Positions 27,221 to 36,186 of a stretch of DNA of 64,000 nt are shown here, one piece after another. The position numbers and the translations under genes are program-made. The number at the start of each line of letters is the position of its first letter. Position 1 is the first letter of the stretch. The notes under the pieces are model-generated. The model was not told the origin of the DNA. It saw only the letters and a list, made by a program, of their open reading frames with translations, and did no database searches. The DNA comes from Vibrio sp. 99-8-1 (GTDB lineage Bacteria > Pseudomonadota > Gammaproteobacteria > Enterobacterales > Vibrionaceae): positions 1-64,000 of the forward strand of contig NZ_VTXE01000021.1 of the NCBI RefSeq assembly GCF_013114595.1, given 5' to 3'.

Positions 27221-28930
27221 TCATTCATCTTCCATTTTATTACAGGCTTGCCGGTAACACACTTGATTTCGTCCCTGCTCTTTAGCCTGATAGAGGGCTC
27301 TATCGGCTTCTTTCAATAGATCGCCAAAACAATTATTCCCTCGGCTGCATACTGATACCCCAATGCTAACGGTGCAGTGGATGCTATTTCCTTCATCCTC
27401 AAAACTATATTCGTCCACTGCGCATCTTATTCGTTCTGCGAGTAACAGTGACTCCTGCCGATCCGTTTCGGGTAATAGCACTGCAAACTCTTCTCCTCCG
27501 AGACGAGCTACCGTATCAACTTCTCTTAACTCCTTAGTTAGCAAAACCGCGATCTGTTTCAAAACGACATCTCCTGAAAAATGACCGTAGGTGTCATTAA
27601 TTTTCTTGAAAAAATCGATGTCTAACATTAGTAAACTCAAATTATTCTGATAGCGCGTACAACGCGCAACTTCACTTTTCATTACTTCCATAAAGTGACG
27701 ACGGTTACTTAAGCCGGTAAGGGAATCCTTCATTGCCACTTCATTTAATGCGGCCTCTCTCTTAATAACCTCTTTCTCGTAATAAATAAAACTCTTGGTC
27801 ATATCTGTTAGTTCATCATTACGCGTCTCAGTGATATTCGCTTCTCGGCCAGCTATACGTTCCAAAATCGCTGAGTTCAGGTTTACTAAACGCAATACAA
27901 GGTTATGGTGAAAGTAATAGATGACCCAAGCGATCGAACAGAGCAGTATAAAATAGAGAATAACTAGTACCGAGGTCATCTTTTCAACATTGCTGTTCAG
28001 ATGACTTGTCGTGTTTGCCGCATCGTCAATGAGTTCATTAAAGAGTGTCGTTTGTGTCGCCTTGAAATCACTCACTACTTTTTTGGCAAAGTTGGCTCTG
28101 CTGGCGCTTTCGATTGCTACCTTTACTCTTGAATGCATTAAGGCAATCAATCCATCTATGCCTAATAGTTCATCGTTAACTCTTTTCTCCAGCAATAAAA
28201 TCTCGTCTTTGTAAAGCAACGGCACCTTGCCGGACGACTCCTTTAATTTTTCAGCGTCATTTTTAAGTGTCGATTCAATGCGCTTTAATTTATACAGTGT
28301 GGTTAAAGTACTAGACTCACCTGCCAAACTCAGCATATGAACCGAAGTGTTCACCCACTCAGTAATTGCGTTTCTATCTGCTTCAGTAATTTGATGTGAG
28401 TTTGAATCATTTTTAAAAGTAACCACATCTTTCATCAGTTCAAATAAACTCAGTACCTTAATTTTACTTTGTTCATTTATTTTTATTTTTCTGGCAATAA
28501 GCTGGTTTAAGTCTGCTAATACACGTTCTAATATGATCAATTCATTATTCAGCTCTTCAAATACAGTAACCTCATTTGAAAACTTAGTCCGAATATCAAT
28601 ACTATTCTGCTGAATGCGCTTATAAGCTATACGTCGCGATGATTCTGAACTCGCTGCTGCTAAACGCTCAGTCTCGATCAGTAAATTATCAAACTTACTT
28701 GCGTTGGATGCATCGAGTACAATCTGTGGAATGGTCTCTTTAACCAGAAGATTAAGCGCTCCGTTAAAGCTGTACAAACCCGCTAAAGTCAAACCAGAAA
28801 TGATAATTAGAGACAGAGTAATGACAGACAAGCTAATTCTAACTGTACGAGAAACACTCGTTCGGGCTATTTTGCCTTCAACCCCCGGGTATTTCAGCCT
28901 TAACTTATTCTTTTTCTTGTTTAGAAACAT
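27221..28930 (-). CDS. Membrane-bound diguanylate cyclase
   Basis: 569 residues: membrane helix at 34-55, helical periplasmic sensor domain (about 56-318), second helix at 319-341, HAMP-like linker, GGDEF domain (about 400-560). The active site is GGEEF at 478-482 in RLGGEEFAVLLPE. The product-inhibition I-site RxxD is present as REVD at 469-472, exactly five residues upstream. An active, feedback-inhibited c-di-GMP synthase is therefore expected. The start is 11 bp after the stop of a degenerate 5'-nucleotidase-like gene, so the two form an operon in which the periplasmic partner may control the cyclase. Confidence 0.9.
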   Translation of the reverse strand: MFLNKKKNKLRLKYPGVEGKIARTSVSRTVRISLSVITLSLIIISGLTLAGLYSFNGALNLLVKETIPQIVLDASNASKFDNLLIETERLAAASSESSRRIAYKRIQQNSIDIRTKFSNEVTVFEELNNELIILERVLADLNQLIARKIKINEQSKIKVLSLFELMKDVVTFKNDSNSHQITEADRNAITEWVNTSVHMLSLAGESSTLTTLYKLKRIESTLKNDAEKLKESSGKVPLLYKDEILLLEKRVNDELLGIDGLIALMHSRVKVAIESASRANFAKKVVSDFKATQTTLFNELIDDAANTTSHLNSNVEKMTSVLVILYFILLCSIAWVIYYFHHNLVLRLVNLNSAILERIAGREANITETRNDELTDMTKSFIYYEKEVIKREAALNEVAMKDSLTGLSNRRHFMEVMKSEVARCTRYQNNLSLLMLDIDFFKKINDTYGHFSGDVVLKQIAVLLTKELREVDTVARLGGEEFAVLLPETDRQESLLLAERIRCAVDEYSFEDEGNSIHCTVSIGVSVCSRGNNCFGDLLKEADRALYQAKEQGRNQVCYRQACNKMEDE

Positions 28931-28941
28931 CTATCGCCTCA

Positions 28942-30435
28942 TTAGGTACTGCAAATTTGACTGATTCTACCTTCAACTTTCGGGCTCACTTCGCCTCTTT
29001 CACTAATATAAGCCCTGACAAGTTCCCACATAATCAAGCTTACTTTTTTATTGTTTAACGGCTGCTTGTCTTTAAACATAACAAAACCATCTCCGCCTCT
29101 GGCTAAATATTCTGAAGTCGCGATAGTGTATTGTTTATCAAGTGCTATTGGCTGGCCGCCGATAGTCACCGAGCCGACACGCTGCCCTACCGCAGAATCC
29201 GGACACCAGCTGAACTTCATGCCGGATACTTGCAAAAACCTCCCCTTAACCTGTTCAACTAAACTTAATCCATTTTCTAAAGCAGCAAGGATATCCTGTC
29301 CGCTAGCCTGAAACAGAACACTAGGAGGATCAAAAGGCAGCTCACTTTGAATATCTTTGCGGGTTAACTCTGCCCCTGCTGCATACTCTTTGTTCCCTCT
29401 GATCGAACCACCGTTAACAAGCGCTATATCGGCGTTATAATATTCACGAAGCGCATCTGCTACCAAATTACCAAAGGCGACTTCTTCTGATCGTACTTTT
29501 TCTCGTCTGGACGTAATCTTAGAGGTCACTTTACCTACTGGCGTGTTCATTATTCCGTCCAAAGCAGACAAGTAATAGTTAATCTTATTTGAAAACTCTG
29601 GGTCGGGTTCGAAGTTGTTGAGAGAGATAAGTTCTGCACCAAATTCAGCTCTCTTGCGGTTATCGAACTTCACTTTTATCAAGGCCGCTTTCCCATCTTC
29701 TGTCCCCTGATTGACAAGCAAGCCATTACCTACAGGCAAAACACTATCTTCATGAGAATTTGAGTAAAGCAGCATATCAACCAACTCTTTCTCAATAAGA
29801 TTTTTAAGTTGATCTTCTTCGTTACTGGCCATCAAAATAACCAAATCTGCCCCTTGTTCACGTAAAGAACGCGCTTTGTCCTCTATAAGGTCAAGACTAG
29901 GGTCAACCGAGATTCGGTCAGGTGGGTAGTTCTCTATAACCAAAGGGTCTAAGATACTAAAAACGCAGGTTTTTATATCTTGCAGCTCAAAGCACATACT
30001 CTCCTCTGTGCTTTCAAATCGCCCTCCGGTTAGCGGATCGGTGATATTAATATTAATATAGGGAAATGCGGATTCCTGAATACGTAGTGACAGCTCATCC
30101 TCTTTAAATGCAAACTCTCTTTCATTGATAGCGACCGCATCGGGTTCCATCATGTTAAGCAGATCGATCATATGAGTTCCTCTGTCAAAAGAGGACATAA
30201 GGCTACCTGCCAAAAAGTCTCCGCCATGCAGAAAGAGCGTATTTTTGTTTGCCTGACGAGTTGCTTTAACTAATGATTGTAAATTTGCCAGCCCGCCAAC
30301 TTTGCTTTCTCTGGAATCAACTTCAACGGTTTTCGAAACATAGATAATATTCAATTCAGTTTCTGCAATCGTCTTAAAAGAGAACATGAACCCAATGAAA
30401 ATACCCACTATAATATGCAACAAAGTTTTATTCAT
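28942..30435 (-). CDS. Periplasmic 5'-nucleotidase-like protein, catalytic residues lost
   Basis: 497 residues, UshA/CpdB-like: signal peptide (1-24), metallophosphoesterase domain (about 25-285), 5'-nucleotidase C-terminal domain (about 300-490). The C-terminal domain keeps its ligand motifs NGGSIRG (341-347), ELPFDP and ARGGDGF (445-451). In the catalytic domain only D73 of GGDFLAGS is preserved. The DxH motif is replaced around residues 32-37 (YVSKTV). GNHE reads NERE (104-107), the TH motif is gone (LMASNEED), and the GHxH/Q motif is SNSHED (225-230). It is probably an inactive enzyme kept as a binding protein. It is the first gene of an operon with a diguanylate cyclase, suggesting a nucleotide-sensing role. 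Confidence 0.85.
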   Translation of the reverse strand: MNKTLLHIIVGIFIGFMFSFKTIAETELNIIYVSKTVEVDSRESKVGGLANLQSLVKATRQANKNTLFLHGGDFLAGSLMSSFDRGTHMIDLLNMMEPDAVAINEREFAFKEDELSLRIQESAFPYININITDPLTGGRFESTEESMCFELQDIKTCVFSILDPLVIENYPPDRISVDPSLDLIEDKARSLREQGADLVILMASNEEDQLKNLIEKELVDMLLYSNSHEDSVLPVGNGLLVNQGTEDGKAALIKVKFDNRKRAEFGAELISLNNFEPDPEFSNKINYYLSALDGIMNTPVGKVTSKITSRREKVRSEEVAFGNLVADALREYYNADIALVNGGSIRGNKEYAAGAELTRKDIQSELPFDPPSVLFQASGQDILAALENGLSLVEQVKGRFLQVSGMKFSWCPDSAVGQRVGSVTIGGQPIALDKQYTIATSEYLARGGDGFVMFKDKQPLNNKKVSLIMWELVRAYISERGEVSPKVEGRISQICST

Positions 30436-30762
30436 GACTCACCTAATTTGTAAACTATCGTCACAGACAATCAATAAGATAATTAACTTATTTTAAAGTT
30501 ATAATATTAATCATTAGGCTAGAAATCGAAAAGTTTCAATTTTGTTCACGATGGTTATCGCCAAATAAATTTCATTTAAAGCTCAAAGTCTCACCTGACA
30601 CTCGTCCACTCACAAACATTTAAATTAAGTTACTTAGTTAAATTACTTAACTAAATAAGATATGAATAACTTCATTTCTATACTCTTCAGATAAAAATAT
30701 AGCGGCCAGTTGGCCGCTAATTACTTGGGTATACTGAGTGTTAAATCAGACTGGAAGTTTAG
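30436..30762. other. Promoter region of the nucleotidase-like/cyclase operon
   Basis: 327 bp without a gene. An 8-bp inverted repeat, TTAGTTAA (30634-30641) with TTAACTAA (30647-30654), could be an operator or hairpin. The chemoreceptor terminator occupies the right end. Confidence 0.45.
30692..30719 (-). terminator. Terminator after the chemoreceptor gene
   Basis: TAGCGGCC (30700-30707) pairs with GGCCGCTA (30712-30719). On the minus strand the stem is followed by a TTTTT tract within a few bases. Confidence 0.8.
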
Positions 30763-32532
30763 TTACGCTTTGTTCACCTGAAACTCCGCGACCGCGCTAT
30801 CCATCTCTATGGCCTGACTGGATACAGAATCTACTTCAGCTAAGCAGTGCTGAGCTGACAAGGTATTGCTATCTGAAATTTTGTTCAGGTCGCCAATGGA
30901 TGAACTGACCTGATTCATCACCGCGCCCTGCTCTTCGATAGCAGAAGCAATTCTTTCTGAGTTAGCCTGTATATCATCCATATCAGTAATTATCTGACCT
31001 AAGCTTTCGTCCAGAGCGATAGAAGCAGAAAGGGTTTGCTGACCTTGCTCGTTACATTCTCCAATACTCGCAACAACCGACGACATCTGGCTCTGAATAG
31101 CAGAAACAACCCGGTTAATTTCTTCTGTTGACTGGTTAGTCCGGCTTGCTAATGTTCTTACTTCATCCGCAACCACAGCAAACCCACGCCCCTGTTCACC
31201 CGCACGGGCAGCCTCAATAGCGGCATTCAATGCCAGCAAGTTTGTCTGTTCTGCAATTTCCTGAATGATATTGACTGCACCGCCAATCTTTTCTACCTGC
31301 TCATTTAAAGACGAGATAGAGTGCTGACTTTCACCTAAAGTACTGGAAAGCTGGTTGATATTGCTAACGGTGGATTCAACCACATGGCGTCCGTCTTTTG
31401 CATTCTGAGACGCCTGATGGACACCTTCCACAGCAACAGATGTGCTCTCTGAAATCTCATTAATAGTTTCAACCATCTCCTGAACCGATGTTGCCATGGT
31501 ACTGGTATGGTCCGCCTGCACACTAAACTGCTCAACAACCGACTGAAGCTCGTCATGCATACTCTGCGTGCTTTGGGTGAGATGCTCAGATTTAGTCTGC
31601 GTGCCTGCAATCAATATTTCTAACTTGTCGAGTAACTTATTGAAATAAACACCGATAGAAACCAACTCATTTTTGCCTGTCAGGTTAACCCGCTTACTCA
31701 CATCATTGGTTCTGGCAATTTCCTGAATTACGGAAAGAAGCTGAGACATCTGCAGGTTAACTGAGCGGGAAACCCAGTAAACGCTCAGAATAATAATGAT
31801 CACTAAGCTGCTGGTAGCAACTTGCTCGACCAACTGCAGTGATGTTTGGTTCGATTTAACCTCCGCGCTTAATGCCGACGAAAAGGACTTGAAGGACTCT
31901 TCCACCACATGAGAATATTCACGTGTCTGCCCCAAATAACCTTCTTTATAGCTAACACCAATCATCGCTTTTTGCTTAACTAAGTTTTCTGCTGCCACTG
32001 CCAGTGCAGTACTGTTCTGTCCTGCCAAAAGAGAGCGTTGTAACACACCTTGTCGGACATTTTTATCGAACTCGAACAGTTTAATAAGCTGATCGCTATT
32101 TAAGCTGGACTGATAGCTTGTAAATGCAGAACTATAAGCACCAAGTAAGCTTTGATCATCCTTAAGTCCATGTGTTTCAAAAGCAGAAACTAAAGTCTGA
32201 AAACCTTTCTGATAATCCAGGATGCCTGTACGAATTTTCTGACTGGACGGTAGCGAGTTTTCATCAAGGATAGTGGCGAGTTCACCTTCCGTAGCAAGGA
32301 AAGTTGCCATATTACTTTCAAATTTATCCAGATATTTTAAATCTTTGCGCAGCAAGAAGTCTTTTTCATTGCGCCGTAGGTTCAGCAATTTGACTTCCAG
32401 ATCCGAGACTAAACTAGTCGCTGTCTGAAGCTGAGTTGCCGTATTGGCAAACAGGGTTGCAGCGGTGACAAGAGACAAAATTCCCAAAACGGAGACAGCG
32501 CCTAAAAAATAAATTTTCTGTTTTATATTCAT
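30763..32532 (-). CDS. Methyl-accepting chemotaxis protein
   Basis: 589 residues: N-terminal membrane helix (about 8-28), an all-helical periplasmic domain of about 195 residues, second helix (about 230-250), HAMP, and the cytoplasmic signalling domain. The highly conserved tip reads [20 protein letters not shown] then [18 protein letters not shown]. The periplasmic part starts [11 protein letters not shown], a pattern I associate with the helical bimodular (HBM) sensor family, whose Pseudomonas members sense organic acids; that assignment is from memory. Monocistronic with a terminator. The signal and the chemotaxis pathway it feeds are unknown. Confidence 0.9.
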   Translation of the reverse strand: MNIKQKIYFLGAVSVLGILSLVTAATLFANTATQLQTATSLVSDLEVKLLNLRRNEKDFLLRKDLKYLDKFESNMATFLATEGELATILDENSLPSSQKIRTGILDYQKGFQTLVSAFETHGLKDDQSLLGAYSSAFTSYQSSLNSDQLIKLFEFDKNVRQGVLQRSLLAGQNSTALAVAAENLVKQKAMIGVSYKEGYLGQTREYSHVVEESFKSFSSALSAEVKSNQTSLQLVEQVATSSLVIIIILSVYWVSRSVNLQMSQLLSVIQEIARTNDVSKRVNLTGKNELVSIGVYFNKLLDKLEILIAGTQTKSEHLTQSTQSMHDELQSVVEQFSVQADHTSTMATSVQEMVETINEISESTSVAVEGVHQASQNAKDGRHVVESTVSNINQLSSTLGESQHSISSLNEQVEKIGGAVNIIQEIAEQTNLLALNAAIEAARAGEQGRGFAVVADEVRTLASRTNQSTEEINRVVSAIQSQMSSVVASIGECNEQGQQTLSASIALDESLGQIITDMDDIQANSERIASAIEEQGAVMNQVSSSIGDLNKISDSNTLSAQHCLAEVDSVSSQAIEMDSAVAEFQVNKA

Positions 32533-32879
32533 ATAACTACCCTATCAATCTAAATCCATTTACTCACCAGGAATTTGCCGAATTTTATTGTATTAGAGCC
32601 AATAAATATCAAACAAATAAATATCTATGCTCCATGCATTCTATAGAAAAATGACTTAATCTCTAGCATAACTTTAAGAAAGCAAATTAGATATCAGATT
32701 TAGGGAATGTGCCGGTTTAAGGCATTATTGAGTTCAGAGTCGCAAGGATCAATACGCCCCCCCCACTCCTGATGAAGTGGGTTCGATTATCACTGCCGCG
32801 CATATAAGGGACCTATCTCTATATCCGCTTATTTAAACCAATAAACGTTCGAAATATGAAGGTAATCCTGTTACCAAAT
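32533..32879. other. Intergenic region holding a tRNA-like remnant
   Basis: 347 bp between the chemoreceptor start and the end of the drug-exporter gene. No ORF. It contains a run of eight C residues and a degraded tRNA-Gly 3' half (32769-32801). Confidence 0.45.
32769..32801 (+). pseudogene. Degenerate tRNA-Gly 3'-half
   Basis: CTGATGAAGTGGGTTCGATT, then ATCACTGCC, matches the anticodon-arm 3' side and T arm of the tRNA-Gly at 21322 at about 23 of 32 positions, in the same orientation. The T stem no longer pairs fully (GTGGG against ATCAC), and no 5' half exists. It is a relic of a duplicated tRNA or of a recombination end. Confidence 0.5.
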
Positions 32880-34049
32880 CTAGCTAAAGGCGAGCTTCCT
32901 GTCTTCTTTTGGCAATAAGATATTTGCAGTGATAACTAACACCGCCATAACCGAAACCACTGGCCAAAGAGTGCCGTTATATATTTGAGTTGTTATCCCC
33001 CCCATCAAAGCACCTGCTGTAAACTGTCCTGCCCCCAATAGTGCTGACGCAGAACCTGTATTTTCTTGAAACTGACTCATATATAACGCGTTCGCATTGG
33101 GCATAATAGCTCCAAGCATACCTACTGCCCCCATGATACCTAATACAAACATATACAGATGCGCATCTACAGCAGTAAAACAAACCAACAGTAGAACAAA
33201 AATGGCTTGAATCAGAATTGCACCTCTAAGCAACTGATGTGCCGATTGATAGCTCAACAGTTTCGAGTTACTTCTGTTTATAAGCATATTCATTAAGGTA
33301 TTTGCTGCAAACATCAATCCAAATACCTGCTCACCTAGGCCAAATTTAACTTGATAAATAAAAGATGCGTTGGTTATAAAAACCATCATTACGCCATATC
33401 CGCAGGCCTGTACGACGAGATAACGCATGGCAGTTGTGTTTTGCATAACAATCATATATCGCTTGTATGCTGAGATTTTTTCCCGTTCAACAGGAGCTGG
33501 GTATTTAGACATAGAAAGTGTCACCAGTGTGGCAACAATCAGCGCATAAGCCGCCGTGAAATAAAAGATATTTTGCCATTGTCCCGTTAATAGAATTAAC
33601 GCACCAATACTTGGGGCAATAGCAGGAGCAAGCACCATTATTAAGCCAATTAAACCAAACAGTTTGGCGGCTTCGTTTCCCTGTCCTCTCATTCTGACCA
33701 GTGGTGCAATACATACGCTTGCGAACCCTCCTCCCACCGCTTGAAATATACGGGAAATTTGAATTACATGGAGATTACTGGCGGACGCGATAACCAATGA
33801 ACACAGTGCATACAATACCAGCCCACCAATAATTATCGTACGCTTGTCAAAACGATCCGCAAATGGACCACCAATCAATTGTCCAATCGCCATCCCAAAA
33901 ATATAAAAACTAACCGTAGTGGCAACCGAATCAATACCAACACCTAAGTATTCGGCCATTGATGGAATACCTGGTAGGTAAGCATCAACCGCAAACGGAC
34001 CTGCAGCCATAATTAATGCCATCATAACGACGAAATGCCCTTTAGACAT
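32880..34049 (-). CDS. Bcr/CflA-family multidrug efflux MFS transporter
   Basis: 389 residues with 12 membrane segments. The family signature VDAYLPGIPSMAEYL lies in the first helix, GGPFADRFDKRT in the loop between helices 2 and 3, and QAVGGGFASVCIAPLVR in helix 4. Members export bicyclomycin, chloramphenicol, sulfonamides or dipeptides by proton antiport. It is divergent from a MarR-family gene, and two matched palindromes lie just upstream of its start, so repression by that MarR protein is strongly indicated. The natural substrate is unknown. Confidence 0.9.
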   Translation of the reverse strand: MSKGHFVVMMALIMAAGPFAVDAYLPGIPSMAEYLGVGIDSVATTVSFYIFGMAIGQLIGGPFADRFDKRTIIIGGLVLYALCSLVIASASNLHVIQISRIFQAVGGGFASVCIAPLVRMRGQGNEAAKLFGLIGLIMVLAPAIAPSIGALILLTGQWQNIFYFTAAYALIVATLVTLSMSKYPAPVEREKISAYKRYMIVMQNTTAMRYLVVQACGYGVMMVFITNASFIYQVKFGLGEQVFGLMFAANTLMNMLINRSNSKLLSYQSAHQLLRGAILIQAIFVLLLVCFTAVDAHLYMFVLGIMGAVGMLGAIMPNANALYMSQFQENTGSASALLGAGQFTAGALMGGITTQIYNGTLWPVVSVMAVLVITANILLPKEDRKLAFS

Positions 34050-34072
34050 ATATCCCCACTTACTAATAATAT

Positions 34073-34090
34073 TATCTTGCTAGGAAGATA
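34073..34090. promoter_or_regulatory. MarR operator, copy 1
   Basis: TATCTTGCTAGGAAGATA, an 18-bp palindrome (TATCTT-N6-AAGATA) 24 bp upstream of the efflux gene start. It matches copy 2 at 34105 with the same core CTAG. Confidence 0.75.
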
Positions 34091-34104
34091 TAATAAATTG
34101 AACA

Positions 34105-34122
34105 TATCTTTCTAGCAAGGTA
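34105..34122. promoter_or_regulatory. MarR operator, copy 2
   Basis: TATCTTTCTAGCAAGGTA, same architecture as copy 1. The centres are 32 bp apart, about three helical turns, so two dimers would sit on one face. Together the copies also form a 15-of-16 inverted repeat (34076-34091 with 34104-34119). Confidence 0.75.
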
Positions 34123-34160
34123 TATTTGGCAACCATAGACATACTTAATAAGTGAAAAAC

Positions 34161-34658
34161 ATGATAGAGAAGTTTGAAACTTTCCTCTCCTTAATGGAGG
34201 AGAACTGGCCGGAAGCCTACGAGGACATGATGCCCTCACTGCCACTGATTGACAAAATTCACTCAATAAATGAATCACTACGTAGCAAAGTGATGGCAGA
34301 ATATGGGCTACAAACTTCAGATTTCGGGCTACTTACTGCGTTAAGACGAACGCCCGCCCCTCACTTACTAATGCCAACACAGATAATGGATTATATGTTG
34401 ATCAGCTCCGGAGGTTTAACAAAAGCACTCTATCGGTTAGAGGAAAAAGAGTTAATATCCAGAAGCCCCTCTTCAGACGATGGCAGAATAAAGCTTGTTC
34501 AGCTTACTGAGAAAGGGAAAGAGATAATTGAAGAGATTGTCATAAAAGCTCAACAAAGCCACAGACTTATGAAAGCGGATTTTTCCGTACAGGAAGCAAA
34601 ACAGCTTGATAGGCTATTAACAAAGCTGCTTACTACTGTGGAAGCTCATAAGGAGTAA
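34161..34658 (+). CDS. MarR-family transcriptional regulator
   Basis: 165 residues from ATG 34161; an in-frame GTG at 34152 would add three residues and neither has a strong SD. The winged HTH lies about 45-125, with LQTSDFGLLTALRRTP, MLISSGGLTKALYRLEEKELISR (recognition helix) and the DDGRIKLVQLTEKG wing. N- and C-terminal helices form the dimer interface. MarR proteins release DNA on binding a phenolic or other toxic ligand. The divergent Bcr/CflA exporter and the two palindromes between them suggest autorepression and control of efflux. Confidence 0.88.
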   Translation: MIEKFETFLSLMEENWPEAYEDMMPSLPLIDKIHSINESLRSKVMAEYGLQTSDFGLLTALRRTPAPHLLMPTQIMDYMLISSGGLTKALYRLEEKELISRSPSSDDGRIKLVQLTEKGKEIIEEIVIKAQQSHRLMKADFSVQEAKQLDRLLTKLLTTVEAHKE

Positions 34659-34757
34659 TCAAATTTTTTGATCGTATAGCAGCCCCGAGTAGTTGCAAGC
34701 TAACAACCAAGCTTAAAATCCACCCCATTTATGGAGTGGATTTCAATACTTCGATAA

Positions 34758-36062
34758 CTACTTAACTGAACGAACTAACAAAGAATAATTTTTCGTCATA
34801 ACTAGATCCGTGGCATTTTCAGATGCCATGTCATAGTCTGAAGGTGTTCCAGATTTTGGATCACTCCTTTGAGCTCCAGCACCGTGCCAGTCAAAGAACG
34901 CCGTAGCAGAAGAGTTTTTTCTACTAAATGCCTTACTAAACGAGATATACGTTGCCGTATACTTGAAGTCACCTTGGGTTGTACTGCTCCAAACCCAACT
35001 AGGATCGTCAATGGAGTTATCTCCTGACAAAGTAATGAATCGGGTATCGATTGCAGGCCATGTCCCCTCTTCTCCACCATATTTTACAATACTCTGTAGC
35101 TCCTTAATATTGGGTAGGCGCCAGTCAGAATAACCCGCTAACTCAGAACTTTCGGCATAGGCTAAGCTATCTTGCCAGCTTCTGCGAACACCATCATCTG
35201 CACTTTGCCACATAAGTCCGGTTGCTTGGTCCGTTACTGTACCGTCTCCATTTGCTAAAAAGTTATTTACGCCATAGACATTTTCTTCACCTCGAACGCA
35301 CCTTACGAAGTTGCCCGGAGCATGAATAGTTTCGTTAGTTGTGCCGAATTCATAACCTGTCTCGTATCCTTTGATATGACCGTCTGCAAAATTAAACCCA
35401 AAAGCAGCTTCTACATTCTCAGTATTATGCACTGGCCCTAGCGTATATTTGGTGATAGACCAATACTGACCGATATACGCCATTCTTTTGTCATATTGAA
35501 AATCAAAATATTCAGTATCAATATAAGGTGTGTTTGCACTTTCATTGCGCGGGTCAACAATTTCACCCCTAAAGTCAGCAATAGAGTAAAGCTCTTTTAT
35601 AGTAGGGAGTCGCCAGTCACTATAGTTAGCCGTCGTTAAGTTTTCACAATAGCTTATGGCATTGTCATAGGAGTAGTGTTTGTAATCAGGTGTTTTCTGC
35701 CACATCATTCCTGTATTGTTGTCGGTCACTGTTTTATCTTCATTGTCAGTGAAAGAAGGCTGCACTCCATTATATTGAGCATCTTGTCCATACAGTTCCT
35801 CTCCTATTGCAGGACAAGTAATTCCACTACCATCATTTGCAAAGCAAGACTCCTGTCGCGTATCAACAACGACAAAGTCCACTTTTGGAGTCTCTAACGT
35901 GATATCACTAGCGGTGTTTTCTGCATTAGTTTTCGACGCACTGTCACTACACCCTGATAATGCTGCTACAACGAGAGACAGTACGGTGAGTACAAATTTT
36001 CGGTTAGTTTTACTCTGTCGCATAAGCTCTGTATGGCGAGCCGAAAACGGATTGATTTTCAT
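34758..36062 (-). CDS. Lipoprotein with two Lcl/DUF1566 domains
   Basis: 434 residues. A lipobox (LSGC) puts the lipidated cysteine at residue 38, after an unusually long n-region; the ATG at 36062 is supported by AAGG 8 nt upstream, although an ATG 13 codons later would give a shorter signal peptide. Two repeats follow. Each begins with TVTD..TGLMWQ or TGMMWQ and contains YSDWRLP(T/N)IKEL, the DUF1566/Lcl C-terminal signature. Lcl domains occur on bacterial surface proteins, including a Legionella collagen-like adhesin. The function here is unknown; outer-membrane or surface exposure is likely. Divergent from a membrane-bound AraC regulator. Confidence 0.82.
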   Translation of the reverse strand: MKINPFSARHTELMRQSKTNRKFVLTVLSLVVAALSGCSDSASKTNAENTASDITLETPKVDFVVVDTRQESCFANDGSGITCPAIGEELYGQDAQYNGVQPSFTDNEDKTVTDNNTGMMWQKTPDYKHYSYDNAISYCENLTTANYSDWRLPTIKELYSIADFRGEIVDPRNESANTPYIDTEYFDFQYDKRMAYIGQYWSITKYTLGPVHNTENVEAAFGFNFADGHIKGYETGYEFGTTNETIHAPGNFVRCVRGEENVYGVNNFLANGDGTVTDQATGLMWQSADDGVRRSWQDSLAYAESSELAGYSDWRLPNIKELQSIVKYGGEEGTWPAIDTRFITLSGDNSIDDPSWVWSSTTQGDFKYTATYISFSKAFSRKNSSATAFFDWHGAGAQRSDPKSGTPSDYDMASENATDLVMTKNYSLLVRSVK

Positions 36063-36186
36063 CTAGGTAACCTTTTCGAGTTGTTTGGTTTGGTTCAAGC
36101 GTATAATCTAAAGGTATAACTAGTACAAATCGTCCAATTGGCGCTACTTGTACTCATTTTTTCGATTTTTATGGCGGAGTTAAGTT

